Origin: Nesterenkonia halotolerans
Lineage (GTDB): Bacteria > Actinomycetota > Actinomycetes > Actinomycetales > Micrococcaceae
Direction of reading: 5' to 3'
Length of the DNA: 64,000 nt
Assembly: GCF_014874065.1 (NCBI RefSeq)
Contig: NZ_JADBEE010000001.1
Span: 1,488,001 to 1,552,000, forward strand
Under the pieces are notes generated by a model. That model did not search any database. It saw nothing but the letters and a program-made list of their open reading frames with translations, and was not told the DNA's origin. A program made the position numbers and the translations under genes. Each line of letters starts with the position of its first letter. Within the stretch, counting starts at the first letter, position 1. Shown here in pieces: positions 49,208 to 58,196 of this stretch.

Positions 49208-50146
49208 ATGAGCAACCACACGGCTGTCATCACTGGTTCCACCGCCGGCCTCGGCGCAGCGTTCGCGCGTCAGCTGGCCGCCCAGGGATACGACCTGGTC
49301 CTGGTCGCGCGCGACGGCGACCGGCTGCGGATGCAGGCGGAGTCGATGTCCTCGCAGTATGGCGTGGGCACCTCCGTCATCGTGGCCGACCTGGTCACCG
49401 ACGACGGCGTCGCTGCGGTCCAGGAGCGCCTGGCCGACCGTGCGCATCCGGTGCATCTGCTCGTGAACAATGCGGGGCACGGCCTGGCCACGGACTTCAT
49501 CGACTCCGACCTCGAAGATGAGCGCAAGCTCCTGCGCCTGCACGTGCAGACCACGCTCGAGCTCTCCCACACCGCTGCCACCGCCATGACACGGCGGCGC
49601 GGCGGGCGGATCATCAACGTCGCCTCCGTGGCCGGATACACCCCCACCGGGACCTATTCTGCGGCCAAGTCCTGGGTGATCAACTTCTCCAAGGGCCTGC
49701 ACAGCCAGCTTCGCTCCCGCGGGGTGACCGTGACAGCACTGGTGCCGGGTCTGGTGCGGACCGAGTTCCATCAGCGGTCTGGCATCACGGTCAAGGCCGC
49801 CAAGCGCTGGATGTGGCTGGACGCCGACGATGTCGTGCGCGAGGCGCTGACCGCCAACGCCCAGGGGGCGGCCATCTGCGTTCCGGCGCGCAGCTACCAG
49901 ATGCTCACCGCGGGGCTGCGGTTCATGCCCGATTCTATGGTGCAGTGGGCCGTGGACAAGCGGACCAACGACTCGGCAGCCGTCGGGTCGGCGGCACCTG
50001 GGGCAGAGTACGACTCCTCCGCCGACGGAACTGCCGAGCCCACCACGGAAGCGATCAACACCGTGGACGCCTATAAGGCGGCGAAGGCCAAGAGTGCATC
50101 CAAGGCCAGCAAAGGCCGAGCCACCCCGCCGCCACCGCCAGCCTGA
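49208..50146 (+). CDS. short-chain dehydrogenase/reductase
   Basis: A 312-residue classical SDR. The dinucleotide motif is ITGSTAGLGAAFARQLA, then LVNNAGHGLATDF (NNAG), the catalytic Ser in INVASVAGYTPTG and YSAAK as Tyr-x3-Lys. The last 70 residues are a flexible Ala/Lys/Ser-rich tail ending in PPPPPA. Substrate is unknown. Transcription is probably leaderless. Confidence 0.9.
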   Translation: MSNHTAVITGSTAGLGAAFARQLAAQGYDLVLVARDGDRLRMQAESMSSQYGVGTSVIVADLVTDDGVAAVQERLADRAHPVHLLVNNAGHGLATDFIDSDLEDERKLLRLHVQTTLELSHTAATAMTRRRGGRIINVASVAGYTPTGTYSAAKSWVINFSKGLHSQLRSRGVTVTALVPGLVRTEFHQRSGITVKAAKRWMWLDADDVVREALTANAQGAAICVPARSYQMLTAGLRFMPDSMVQWAVDKRTNDSAAVGSAAPGAEYDSSADGTAEPTTEAINTVDAYKAAKAKSASKASKGRATPPPPPA

Positions 50147-50243
50147 GGCTCTGCGCGGCTGAACCTCTGCGCGGCTGAACCTCAGGGTGCCTGAGCTTCA
50201 TCGGGCCCCGTTCAGCGGGCCCCGTTCAGCGAGGGCCCCACGT

Positions 50244-51776
50244 TCAGCGCGGCGGAGCCGACTCGCCGGGCCGACGGGTCGCGGCAGCGGAGAAGGTCTC
50301 CTCCTCCGCGTCCATCTTGTGCTCCACGTCCTCGGCGTAGGCGGTCCCGTCCGCCTCGATCTCGCTGCGGTCCTCCTGGCGTTCCATCCGCTCGCGGTAG
50401 GCACCCTCGCCGGGGCCGGAGAACTCTCTGTTGCGCTGCACCGCGGCGATCGATCCGGTGAACACCGAGGCACCTTCTCCGGCCTGCGTGACCGGCTGGG
50501 AGTCGACGCTCGAGTCGACCACCCCCACTTTGCCGGTGCTGACCGGCTCGGGGGCCTTCACCAGCGCCTCCTCGTTGCTGAGCAGCATGCGCTGGGTGAA
50601 CACCGCATAGGGATGCTCCGCGCGGAGGTAGTTCACCAGGTCTTCGCGGATGAGGCAGCGCAGATCCCACAGCTCGCCGGAGTTGCGGGCCGAGACGACG
50701 ACCCGGGCTTTGACCATGCCGCCCACCGCGTCGGTGACCTGCAAGGAGTAGTCGCGGCCGTCCCACAGCTCCGCAGAGTCCAGCAGGCGCTTCAGCCGGG
50801 CGCGCAGCGGGTCCATCGGCACCCGCCAGTCCACGTCAAGCTCCACGGTGCCGAGGATCTCGGTGCCCACGCGTGTCCAGTTCTCGAAGGGAGTCGCGAC
50901 GAAATAGCTGGAGGGGTAGATGAACCGGCGCTCGTCCCAGGATTTGATGACCACCGCGGTCAGCGTGATGTCCTCCACGGAGCCGAAGTTCCCCTCGACG
51001 ACGACGACGTCGCCCGCACGGATCGAGTCGGTGAAGGCGAGCTGGATGCCGGCGAAGACGTTGGTGAGCACCGACTGCATGGCCAGGCCCACGACCACTG
51101 AGGCCACACCGGCGGAGGCGAGGAGCCCCGCCCCGAGCGTGCGCACCTGAGGGATCATCAGCAGGATCGCCGCCACCGCCATGGTGATGATCACCGCGGT
51201 CAAGATGCGGCGGATCAGTGAGACCTGGGTGGAGAGGCGACGTCCCCGCCGATCCTCGACGTCGAGCTCGCCATCGACATACCCGATGTACTGCGACTGG
51301 ATCATGGCCTCGGCGATCCGCACGATGCGCAGGGCCCACCAGGCGACTCCGATGACCACCGCCACCAGAAGCGCGAAGGAGACCAGAGGGAACCACTCGG
51401 TGGATTCGGCGGTGATCCGCAGGGTCAGCCACGAGCCGATCAGCACGAGCGTGATGAACAGCGGGGTTCGGGTCCGGTTGATCGCGTGCTTGACGTGATC
51501 GTTGTGCCGGAAGATCTGTTTCAGCACCATGGACGAGAGGATCGTGACCGCCAGAGCGACCACCACCGCAAGGGCTATCCCGGTGAGGATGCCGAAGAAG
51601 GGTCCCTGCTGGTAGAGCAGGCTCTCTACGCCGTCGGGCACGCTCTCCTCAACCACTTCATCCACTCCCCCGGTGGGCTCACCCTCTCCTGGGGCAGCGC
51701 CGAGGATCTGGGGCGCCGCGTGCGCCCATGGCGTTGAGAAGATATCCGTGAGGGAAAAGGCCATGGCCAGCATCAT
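50244..51776 (-). CDS. mechanosensitive ion channel, MscS family
   Basis: A 510-residue membrane protein. An N-terminal signal-like segment is followed by helices at about 60-90, 100-125 and 130-150, then the pore helix region GAGLLASAGVASVVVGLAMQ (TM3-like Gly/Ala pattern). The beta domain holds AGDVVVVEGNFGSVEDITL and FIYPSSYFVATPFENW. The C-terminal 120 residues are charged and probably disordered. It opens on membrane tension and releases solutes in hypo-osmotic shock, complementing the BCCT importer. The start is uncertain among ATG 51776, 51773 and 51764. Confidence 0.9.
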   Translation of the reverse strand: MMLAMAFSLTDIFSTPWAHAAPQILGAAPGEGEPTGGVDEVVEESVPDGVESLLYQQGPFFGILTGIALAVVVALAVTILSSMVLKQIFRHNDHVKHAINRTRTPLFITLVLIGSWLTLRITAESTEWFPLVSFALLVAVVIGVAWWALRIVRIAEAMIQSQYIGYVDGELDVEDRRGRRLSTQVSLIRRILTAVIITMAVAAILLMIPQVRTLGAGLLASAGVASVVVGLAMQSVLTNVFAGIQLAFTDSIRAGDVVVVEGNFGSVEDITLTAVVIKSWDERRFIYPSSYFVATPFENWTRVGTEILGTVELDVDWRVPMDPLRARLKRLLDSAELWDGRDYSLQVTDAVGGMVKARVVVSARNSGELWDLRCLIREDLVNYLRAEHPYAVFTQRMLLSNEEALVKAPEPVSTGKVGVVDSSVDSQPVTQAGEGASVFTGSIAAVQRNREFSGPGEGAYRERMERQEDRSEIEADGTAYAEDVEHKMDAEEETFSAAATRRPGESAPPR

Positions 51777-51869
51777 GCCATGGGCTTCTGAATGGCCACT
51801 GAGATCTCCCCGCGCGTCCGGTGTGTGGGCTCTCACGTCACGAAGTGGGCAACAACGCGCGCCAGTGGA

Positions 51870-51875
51870 GACAAT
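51870..51875 (+). promoter_or_regulatory. -10 element of hisD
   Basis: GACAAT, six bases before ATG 51882; the intervening GGAGAG could instead act as a ribosome-binding site on a longer transcript. Confidence 0.4.
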
Positions 51876-51881
51876 GGAGAG

Positions 51882-53189
51882 ATGCTCACTCTCAAAGACC
51901 TGCGCGGAAGCTCGGTCGACGCCGCCTCCGTGCTCCCCCGCGCCTCCCAGGACATCTCGGCCACCGTCGAGACCGTCGCCCCGATTCTCGATGATGTCCG
52001 TCAGCACGGAGTCTCGGCGCTGTTGGAGTACTCCGAGAAGTTCGACGGCGTGCGCCCTCCCTCGATCCGCGTGCCGGCAGAGAAGCTGCGCGAAGCCGCG
52101 GAACAGCTTTCGGCAGAGGTCAGAGATGCATTGGAGACGCTGATCCTGCGTGCCCGAGAGGTGCACAACGCCCAGCTGCCGGCCGCTTCGGTCGTCTCGC
52201 CCGGCCCCGACGCTCAGGTGACCAATCGGTGGGCTCCGATCCGCCGAGTCGGTCTCTATGTCCCCGGCGGACAGGCGGTGTACCCGTCCTCAGTGGTGAT
52301 GAACGTGGTGCCCGCGCAGGTGGCCGGCGTGCGATCGCTGGCGATCGCCTCCCCACCGCAGAAGGACTTCGGCGGACTCCCCCACCCGACCATCCTCGGC
52401 GCAGCCCACCTGCTGGGCATCGAGGAGGTCTACGCCGTCGGCGGTGCCCAGGCAGTGGGCATGTTCGCCTATGGGGCCCGCGATGAGGCGGGGACCCAGG
52501 TCTGCCCACCGGTGTCACTGATCACCGGACCGGGCAACATCTTCGTCGCCACCGCCAAGCGCGCCGTGCAGGGCGTCGTCGGCATCGACGCTGAAGCTGG
52601 ACCCACGGAGATCATGGTGCTCGCCGATGAGACGGCGAAGGCGCCGTTGATCGCTGCTGACCTGATCTCCCAGGCCGAGCATGATGCGCTCGCCGCGGCG
52701 GTGCTCGTGACGACTTCGATGCCGCTGGCCGAGGCTGTGATGGCTCAGGTCGAGGTCCAGGCGCGCAGCACGCGGCATGCCGACCGGGTCAAACAGGCCC
52801 TGACCGGATCTCAGTCCGCGGTGCTGGTCGTCGACACCATGGAGCAGGCGGTGGAGATCGCCAACGCCTATGGCGCGGAGCACCTGGAGGTGATGACCGC
52901 CGACGACGCTGCCGTGGTCGAGGAGATCCACAACGCCGGAGCCGTGTTCCTCGGAGATTTCACTCCGGTCTCGCTCGGCGACTACTGCGCTGGCTCCAAC
53001 CACGTGCTTCCCACCGGGGGTGCCTCCGCGTACTCCTCGGGGCTGAACGTCTCCAGCTTCCTGCGCTCCCAGCAGGTCATCAACTACGGCGAATCAGGCC
53101 TGCGTGAGGTGGCTGCACACGTCACGGCGCTGGCGCAGGCGGAGGGTCTGCCGGCTCATGGTGACGCCGTCGAGGCACGCTTCCGCTGA
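51882..53189 (+). CDS. hisD: histidinol dehydrogenase HisD
   Basis: A 435-residue zinc enzyme that oxidises L-histidinol to L-histidine, the last two steps of the pathway. Blocks are GLYVPGGQAVYPSSVVMNVV, GGAQAVGMFAYGA, ITGPGNIFVATAKR, AGPTEIMVLADET, the zinc-binding LISQAEHDALAA and GAEHLEVM. No other his gene is adjacent, so it stands alone here. The start is ATG 51882; the longer frame from 51792 is not supported. Confidence 0.95.
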   Translation: MLTLKDLRGSSVDAASVLPRASQDISATVETVAPILDDVRQHGVSALLEYSEKFDGVRPPSIRVPAEKLREAAEQLSAEVRDALETLILRAREVHNAQLPAASVVSPGPDAQVTNRWAPIRRVGLYVPGGQAVYPSSVVMNVVPAQVAGVRSLAIASPPQKDFGGLPHPTILGAAHLLGIEEVYAVGGAQAVGMFAYGARDEAGTQVCPPVSLITGPGNIFVATAKRAVQGVVGIDAEAGPTEIMVLADETAKAPLIAADLISQAEHDALAAAVLVTTSMPLAEAVMAQVEVQARSTRHADRVKQALTGSQSAVLVVDTMEQAVEIANAYGAEHLEVMTADDAAVVEEIHNAGAVFLGDFTPVSLGDYCAGSNHVLPTGGASAYSSGLNVSSFLRSQQVINYGESGLREVAAHVTALAQAEGLPAHGDAVEARFR

Positions 53190-53248
53190 ACACGACGACG
53201 GCGGACGCGATTCACCCGCGAATGAGTGAGTCGTGCCCGCCGTCGTGT
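53190..53248. terminator. terminator hairpin between convergent hisD and the Rpf-type gene
   Basis: ACACGACGACGGCGG pairs with the GC-rich sequence ending CCGCCGTCGTGT, apart from a 3-nt bulge. The stem fills most of the gap and may serve both strands. Confidence 0.6.
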
Positions 53249-53266
53249 CAGGACTGAGCTCTGGGC

Positions 53267-56200
53267 TCAGGCCTGGGAGATGTAGCTGGTGTTCACCCAG
53301 CCGGTGTGGGTCTCCCCGCCGGAGGTGTACTCCACCTTCAGCCAGGAACCATCACGCTTGAGCTGCTTGAGCTCGACACCGCGCGGAACCTGGACCAGCT
53401 TGTCGCTGGAGGTGGCTGCCGACTCGCGCAGCGGCACGCTGTAGGTGGCGGTCCAGGAGTCGGCCTGGGTGACGGCGGAGGCAGTCTTCGCGTTGGGGTG
53501 CACCTTGTAATAGGAGTCCCCGTACCCGCCTGGATCGCCCTTGAAGCCGAACTGTGAGGTGCAGTGCGGCCATGCGTTCCAGCCCTGCTTCTTCCAGAGC
53601 ATGTACGCGCGCTTGATCTGCTCCTCTTTGCTGGCCTCGTGCGGGAAGCCGGATCCTCCGACGCCTTCCCAGGACTCCGGGCTGAACTGCACCCCTCCGT
53701 AGAATCCGTTTCCGGTGTCGATCTTCCAGTTCTGGCCGGACTCACACTGTGCAAGCTTGTCCCAGACTGCGCTGTAGGGGCCGTTCTTGCTCTTGGCGTG
53801 CATGTTCGAGGAGCTCGAGCTCCCGGAGGTGGAGCCGGAGGAACCTGAGTTCTTGCTGCCGGAGGTGGATGTGCCGGTGGAGCTGGGAGCCTTGCTCGTC
53901 AGGAGCTGAGCCGACATCCATCCCGTTGCTCCGTTGACCTTGACCTCCTGCCAGCCGTCCTTCTTCTTCTCCAGCAGCTCGACCTTGGTTCCGGTTCGCA
54001 CCGAGAACATCGCGCTGTTGTTGGTGCTGGGGCCCATCCGGACGTTCACGGAGTTCGTGCTGTAGGCGACTCCCACCACCTTGCTGGTGCTGTTGGTGGA
54101 ATTGGCCTTCTTCACGGGTCCGCTCGTAGATCCGCTGGAGCTCTCTGGCGCAGCATCACTTGCAGAGCCCTTCTCGAGGAACTCGGCCTTCACCCATACA
54201 GCTTTCCCGCTGTAGGTGAACCTCACCCAATCACCGCTTCGCCCGGTGACCTGGATCTCGCGCTTGGGGTTGAGATTGAGCACGACCCGGTTCGAGATGT
54301 CCGGCCCGCTGCGTGCGTTCAGGTAGACGCCGCTCCTGACGTGGTAGGTCCCGCTTGCAGACTTTATGGACGAGGAGCTCGAGGATGAGGAGCTGTCGCT
54401 CGAGTCATCCTTGGAGGAAGAGCTGCTCGAGGTGCTCTTGGACGGCGCTGAGGCCGACGCCTTCACCAGATAGCCCGAATGCACCCAGAGCGTGCGCGAG
54501 CCATCCTTGAAGCTGACCCACTCACCCTTCTTGCCCGTGACAGAGACCTTCGTACCCGCCTTGAGCACCTTCGCGCTCGAGCTCGAAGTGCTGGCACCGG
54601 TCCGCGCGTTCAACGAGATCCCGGACTTGACCTGGAAAGCGCCGCTCGCAGCCGTCGTCGAACTGGTCGATGACTTCGATGCGGAGCTGCTCTTGTCGCT
54701 GCTGGAGGAAGAGCTGCTCGAGGTGCTCTTGGACGGCGCTGAGGCCGACGCCTTCACCAGATAGCCCGAGTGCAACCAGAGCGTGCGCGAGCCATCCTTG
54801 AAGCTGACCCACTCACCCTTCTTCCCGGTGACAGAGACCTTCGTCCCCGCCTTGAGCACCTTCGCGCTCGAGCTCGAGGTGCTGGCACCGGTCCGGGCGT
54901 TCAGCGAGATCCCGGACTTGACCTGGAAAGCGCCGCTCGCAGCCGTCGTCGAGCTGGTCGATGACTTCGAGGAGGAGCTGCTCGAGTCACTGTCCGACTT
55001 CCTGCTCTGGGAGCTGGAAGTGGAGGATGACGCCTTGGTCAGGAAGTCCGAATGCACCCACAGGGTACGGGAGCCATCCTTGAAGCTGACCCAATCGCCC
55101 TTCTCGCCGGTGGCCTTCACCGTAGTTCCGGGCTTGAGCATCTTCACGCTGGAGTTCGAGGTGCCAGCGCCAGTCCGGGCATTCAGCTGCACGCCGCTGC
55201 TGACCTTATAGGTGCCGTCTGCGGCCGTGCTGGCGGAGGACTCCGACGACTCAGTGCCCCCGGGAACTGTCTCGGAGCCGGAGCCGGAGCCGGCGCTCCT
55301 CGATGAGCTGACCTTGTCGAGGTAGCCCGAATGAACCCACAGGGTGCGAGAACCGTCCTTAAAGCTGACCCAGGAGCCCTTCTTGCCGTTGACCTTGATG
55401 GTCGTACCCGACTTGAGCGTCTTCACCTTGGAGCTCGAGGCGCTCGCCTCGGAGCGCACATTGAGAGTGACGCCTCTCTGGACCTTGTAGCTGCCACTGG
55501 CCTTGGAGACCCCGGTGCTGGACGCAGGGGCTGAAGCGGTGACCTTGTTCACGTAGTTCTGATGCACCCAGAGATTGCGCGAACCGTCGTTGAACCGGAG
55601 CCAGGAGCCCTTCTTGCCGTTGATCTTGATCGTGGTGCCCGGCGCCAGGGTCTTCGCGACCGAGTTCGAGGTGCCGGCATCGGTGCGCACGTTCAACCGC
55701 CCGCCCGGCTGGACCTTGTAGCTGCCACTGGCCTTGGAGACCCCGGTGCTCGACGCGGGGGCTGAAGCGGTGACCTTGTTCACGTAGTTCTGATGCACCC
55801 AGAGATTGCGCGAACCGTCGCTGAACCGCAGCCAGGAACCCTTCTTGCCGTTGACCTTGATCGTGGTGCCCGGCGCCAGGGTCTTCGCGACCGAGTTCGA
55901 GGTGCCGGCATCGGTGCGCACGTTCAACCGCCCGCCCGGCTGGACCTTGAAGGTGCCACTGGCCGAGCTGACCCCGGTGACCGTCTCGGAGCCTGACCCG
56001 GAGCCCGTGTTGACCTTGTTCACGTAGTTCTGGTGCACCCAGAGGTTGCGCGAACCGTCGTTGAACCGGAGCCAGGAGCCCTTCTTGCCGTTGATCTTGA
56101 TCGTGGTGCCCGGCGCCAGGGTCTTCGCGACCGAGTTCGAGGTGCCGGCATCGGTGCGCACGTTCAACCGCCCGCCCGGCTGGACCTTGTAGCTGCCACT

Positions 56201-57595
56201 GGCCTTGGAGACCCCGGTGCTCGACGCGGGGGCTGAAGCGGTGACCTTGTTCACGTAGTTCTGATGCACCCAGAGGTTGCGCGAACCGTCGTTGAACCGC
56301 AGCCAGGAACCCTTCTTGCCGTTGACCTTGATCGTGGTGCCCGGCGCCAGGGTCTTCGCGACCGAGTTCGAGGTGCCGGCATCGGTGCGCACGTTCAACC
56401 GCCCGCCCGGCTGGACCTTGAAGGTGCCACTGGCCTTGGAGACCCCGGTGCTCGGCGTCGACGTCGCCGGGGTGGTCGTCGAGGAGCTCGAGACCTTCTT
56501 GAGGAAGTCGCTGTGGGACCAGACGGTCTGCCCGTTGCGGCTGAACTTCAGCCAGCTGCCGTGCTTGGCGGTCACAGTGACCTCGGTACCCGTGGCCAAA
56601 CCCTGAAGGACCCCATAGTTGGTGCCAGGACCGCTTCGCGCGTTCAGCGTCGTCGTCGTCTTGTATTTGGCGGGAGTGACCGATGTTCCGCTGGGAGCGC
56701 TCGACGCCGGGATCGTGCCGGCGCTGGAGCCACTGGGGCGCGAGGGCGTGACCGCAGAGTGCGCGACCCAGCCGGTCCGTCCATTGGTCTTGACCCGCAC
56801 CATCGAATTGCTGATGTCGCCGGGAACCGCCGTCAGCGCGGTCCCTGCGGCAAGCTGAATGATGACCGAGCTCGAGCTGCTCGCGCTGGAACGAAGCGGA
56901 GTGGAGGTCGCGGTGTAGTAGTCACACGACGCAGGGGCGGAGATGTTCATGACCGAGGTGGCAGCCGAGCGCAGGTTGATTCCGCGCTGGGCGAGCCAGG
57001 TGGTGGGGTTGTGCGACTTGCCGCTGAGCCACGCACCTTCCCAGATCTCCAGATGCAGGTGAGGGGCAGTCGAAGGACCGGAGCTGCCGACCCGCGCGAT
57101 GGCCTGTCCGGCCTTGACGGTCTGTCCCGTCTTCACGTGCGTGTTCGCGTCCCACATGTGGAAATAGGCGCTGTGGTAAGTCTTGCCGTCGATCCGGTGC
57201 TGGACCACCACGTATCCCGCGCTGTACCGGTTCCCGCTGAACGTACGGACCACGGTGCCGTCGGCCACCGAGTAGATGAGGCTGTTGTTCGCAGCGCCAA
57301 GGTCCTGACCCAGGTGGTAGGTGGACGCTCCCTGTACCGGCATGCAGCGCGCACCGTAGGGCGAGGTGTAGCTGAAGGAGCGCTGGGCGAGCGGGTATCG
57401 GAACTGCGTCGCATTGCGCGTGGCGGAGATGTCGACGGCGCCCAGGCTCGCTGCGCTGGCCGCTGTGGTGTCCACCCCCGTGGAGGGCAGCGGAGCCAGA
57501 TCAGCGGGAGCGGCTGCTGCGGCGTTGGCAGTCAGCGGCATGGTCAGGCCCACGGCAAGAGTGCCGACAACGGCAGAAGAGAGTTTTTTCGGCAC
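53267..57595 (-). CDS. secreted cell-wall hydrolase: M23 peptidase, SH3b repeats, Rpf/transglycosylase domain
   Basis: A 1442-residue secreted protein. Residues 1-29 are a Sec signal. Residues about 66-190 are an M23 (LytM-type) peptidase with zinc ligands H94 and D98 (HLGQD) and H181 in HLH. Twelve SH3b repeats of 60-65 residues follow to about 1260, separated by Ser/Thr-rich linkers. An Rpf domain follows (about 1275-1350), with catalytic Glu in LAQCESG (E1285) and TGNGFYGGVQFSP. A thirteenth SH3b repeat ends the protein. It should cut peptide cross-links and glycan strands in the wall. The GTG start follows GAGGAA. Confidence 0.92.
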   Translation of the reverse strand: MPKKLSSAVVGTLAVGLTMPLTANAAAAAPADLAPLPSTGVDTTAASAASLGAVDISATRNATQFRYPLAQRSFSYTSPYGARCMPVQGASTYHLGQDLGAANNSLIYSVADGTVVRTFSGNRYSAGYVVVQHRIDGKTYHSAYFHMWDANTHVKTGQTVKAGQAIARVGSSGPSTAPHLHLEIWEGAWLSGKSHNPTTWLAQRGINLRSAATSVMNISAPASCDYYTATSTPLRSSASSSSSVIIQLAAGTALTAVPGDISNSMVRVKTNGRTGWVAHSAVTPSRPSGSSAGTIPASSAPSGTSVTPAKYKTTTTLNARSGPGTNYGVLQGLATGTEVTVTAKHGSWLKFSRNGQTVWSHSDFLKKVSSSSTTTPATSTPSTGVSKASGTFKVQPGGRLNVRTDAGTSNSVAKTLAPGTTIKVNGKKGSWLRFNDGSRNLWVHQNYVNKVTASAPASSTGVSKASGSYKVQPGGRLNVRTDAGTSNSVAKTLAPGTTIKINGKKGSWLRFNDGSRNLWVHQNYVNKVNTGSGSGSETVTGVSSASGTFKVQPGGRLNVRTDAGTSNSVAKTLAPGTTIKVNGKKGSWLRFSDGSRNLWVHQNYVNKVTASAPASSTGVSKASGSYKVQPGGRLNVRTDAGTSNSVAKTLAPGTTIKINGKKGSWLRFNDGSRNLWVHQNYVNKVTASAPASSTGVSKASGSYKVQRGVTLNVRSEASASSSKVKTLKSGTTIKVNGKKGSWVSFKDGSRTLWVHSGYLDKVSSSRSAGSGSGSETVPGGTESSESSASTAADGTYKVSSGVQLNARTGAGTSNSSVKMLKPGTTVKATGEKGDWVSFKDGSRTLWVHSDFLTKASSSTSSSQSRKSDSDSSSSSSKSSTSSTTAASGAFQVKSGISLNARTGASTSSSSAKVLKAGTKVSVTGKKGEWVSFKDGSRTLWLHSGYLVKASASAPSKSTSSSSSSSSDKSSSASKSSTSSTTAASGAFQVKSGISLNARTGASTSSSSAKVLKAGTKVSVTGKKGEWVSFKDGSRTLWVHSGYLVKASASAPSKSTSSSSSSKDDSSDSSSSSSSSSIKSASGTYHVRSGVYLNARSGPDISNRVVLNLNPKREIQVTGRSGDWVRFTYSGKAVWVKAEFLEKGSASDAAPESSSGSTSGPVKKANSTNSTSKVVGVAYSTNSVNVRMGPSTNNSAMFSVRTGTKVELLEKKKDGWQEVKVNGATGWMSAQLLTSKAPSSTGTSTSGSKNSGSSGSTSGSSSSSNMHAKSKNGPYSAVWDKLAQCESGQNWKIDTGNGFYGGVQFSPESWEGVGGSGFPHEASKEEQIKRAYMLWKKQGWNAWPHCTSQFGFKGDPGGYGDSYYKVHPNAKTASAVTQADSWTATYSVPLRESAATSSDKLVQVPRGVELKQLKRDGSWLKVEYTSGGETHTGWVNTSYISQA
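53988..56890 (-). repeat. tandem SH3b-coding DNA repeats
   Basis: Within the wall-hydrolase gene the SH3b units recur at about 231 bp (77 codons), with one 240-bp unit. Two consecutive pairs, roughly 55.55-56.03 and 56.03-56.50 kb, are nearly identical and offset by about 471 bp. Another near-identical pair around 54.45-55.03 kb is offset by 291 bp. This indicates recent unequal duplication, so copy number may vary between strains or be misassembled. Confidence 0.8.
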
Positions 57596-58196
57596 AGCTG
57601 ATTCCTCACTAGTCGTTCACATCCGAACGGCTCCACAAATACGAAGACAGACGCCTGTGGCAGCTGCTGAACCTCTTCTCCGGCTGGGACACCAGAGAGG
57701 CCCCCCTCCTGAGGGGGACAAGGACCAGCGTGCGACAACACGCGCAAGCACGATATTTATAAGCAGATATGGGCGACTGGGGAAGCAGCGAGCTGTACTT
57801 GAAGATGGGAAGCCTACGCGTACAGCCTGCCGAGTCAGGACTACTCTAACCCATGAATAGATGCAGCTGACAAGAGATTTTAGAAAAGCTTCCAGTCGGA
57901 CTTTAACCAGTATGTGATCGCGGTATCGAGGAAACAGCCGCTGCATCACACAGTGATTACCTCGCAGGCAATGGACGGTCACTTGTCCGCGGTTGACCGG
58001 GGTTGACCTGGGGCCATGAGGAGAGGGCAGTGCAACGGCCGAATATCACTACCGCAGGACATTCAGGGTGCGTCACACTGCCCTCTTGTTGGAAGTATCT
58101 CAGCCTCATTGCAGAAGAACGCCGCACTCGCTGCCTTTGAACCGCATTGTGATGGGTTCGTGACCCATTGCCGAGACGACGTGCCACACTGGACGC
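57596..58196. other. 601-bp gap: leader of the wall-hydrolase gene and upstream sequence
   Basis: No gene is supported here. On the minus strand a TATAAA at 57756-57761 is a candidate -10, giving a leader of about 150 nt. It contains hairpins at 57614-57629 (CGTTC/GAACG) and 57702-57717 (6-bp GC stem, 4-nt loop). Further up are GCTGTAC-N21-GTACAGC (57792-57826), ATCAC-ACA-GTGAT (57945-57957) and two TTGACC on the plus strand (57993-58008). I looked for a c-di-AMP (ydaO) riboswitch and did not find its core. Confidence 0.5.

Noticed and set aside
48686..49771. 361-codon version of the small hypothetical gene
   Set aside because: The upstream part is antisense to the SDR gene; a GTG with perfect AGGAGG at 49090 marks the true start.
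53988..56890. CRISPR-like array from the regular repeats
   Set aside because: The repeats are 231-bp in-frame SH3b-coding units, not short repeats with unique spacers.
57945..57957. CRP/GlxR site at ATCAC-ACA-GTGAT
   Set aside because: CRP-type sites read TGTGA-N6-TCACA; the half-sites here are in the opposite order and spacing.
57596..57960. c-di-AMP (ydaO) riboswitch before the Rpf-type gene
   Set aside because: I looked for the conserved GGGGGAACC/GGGGUGAA-type core on the minus strand and did not find it.
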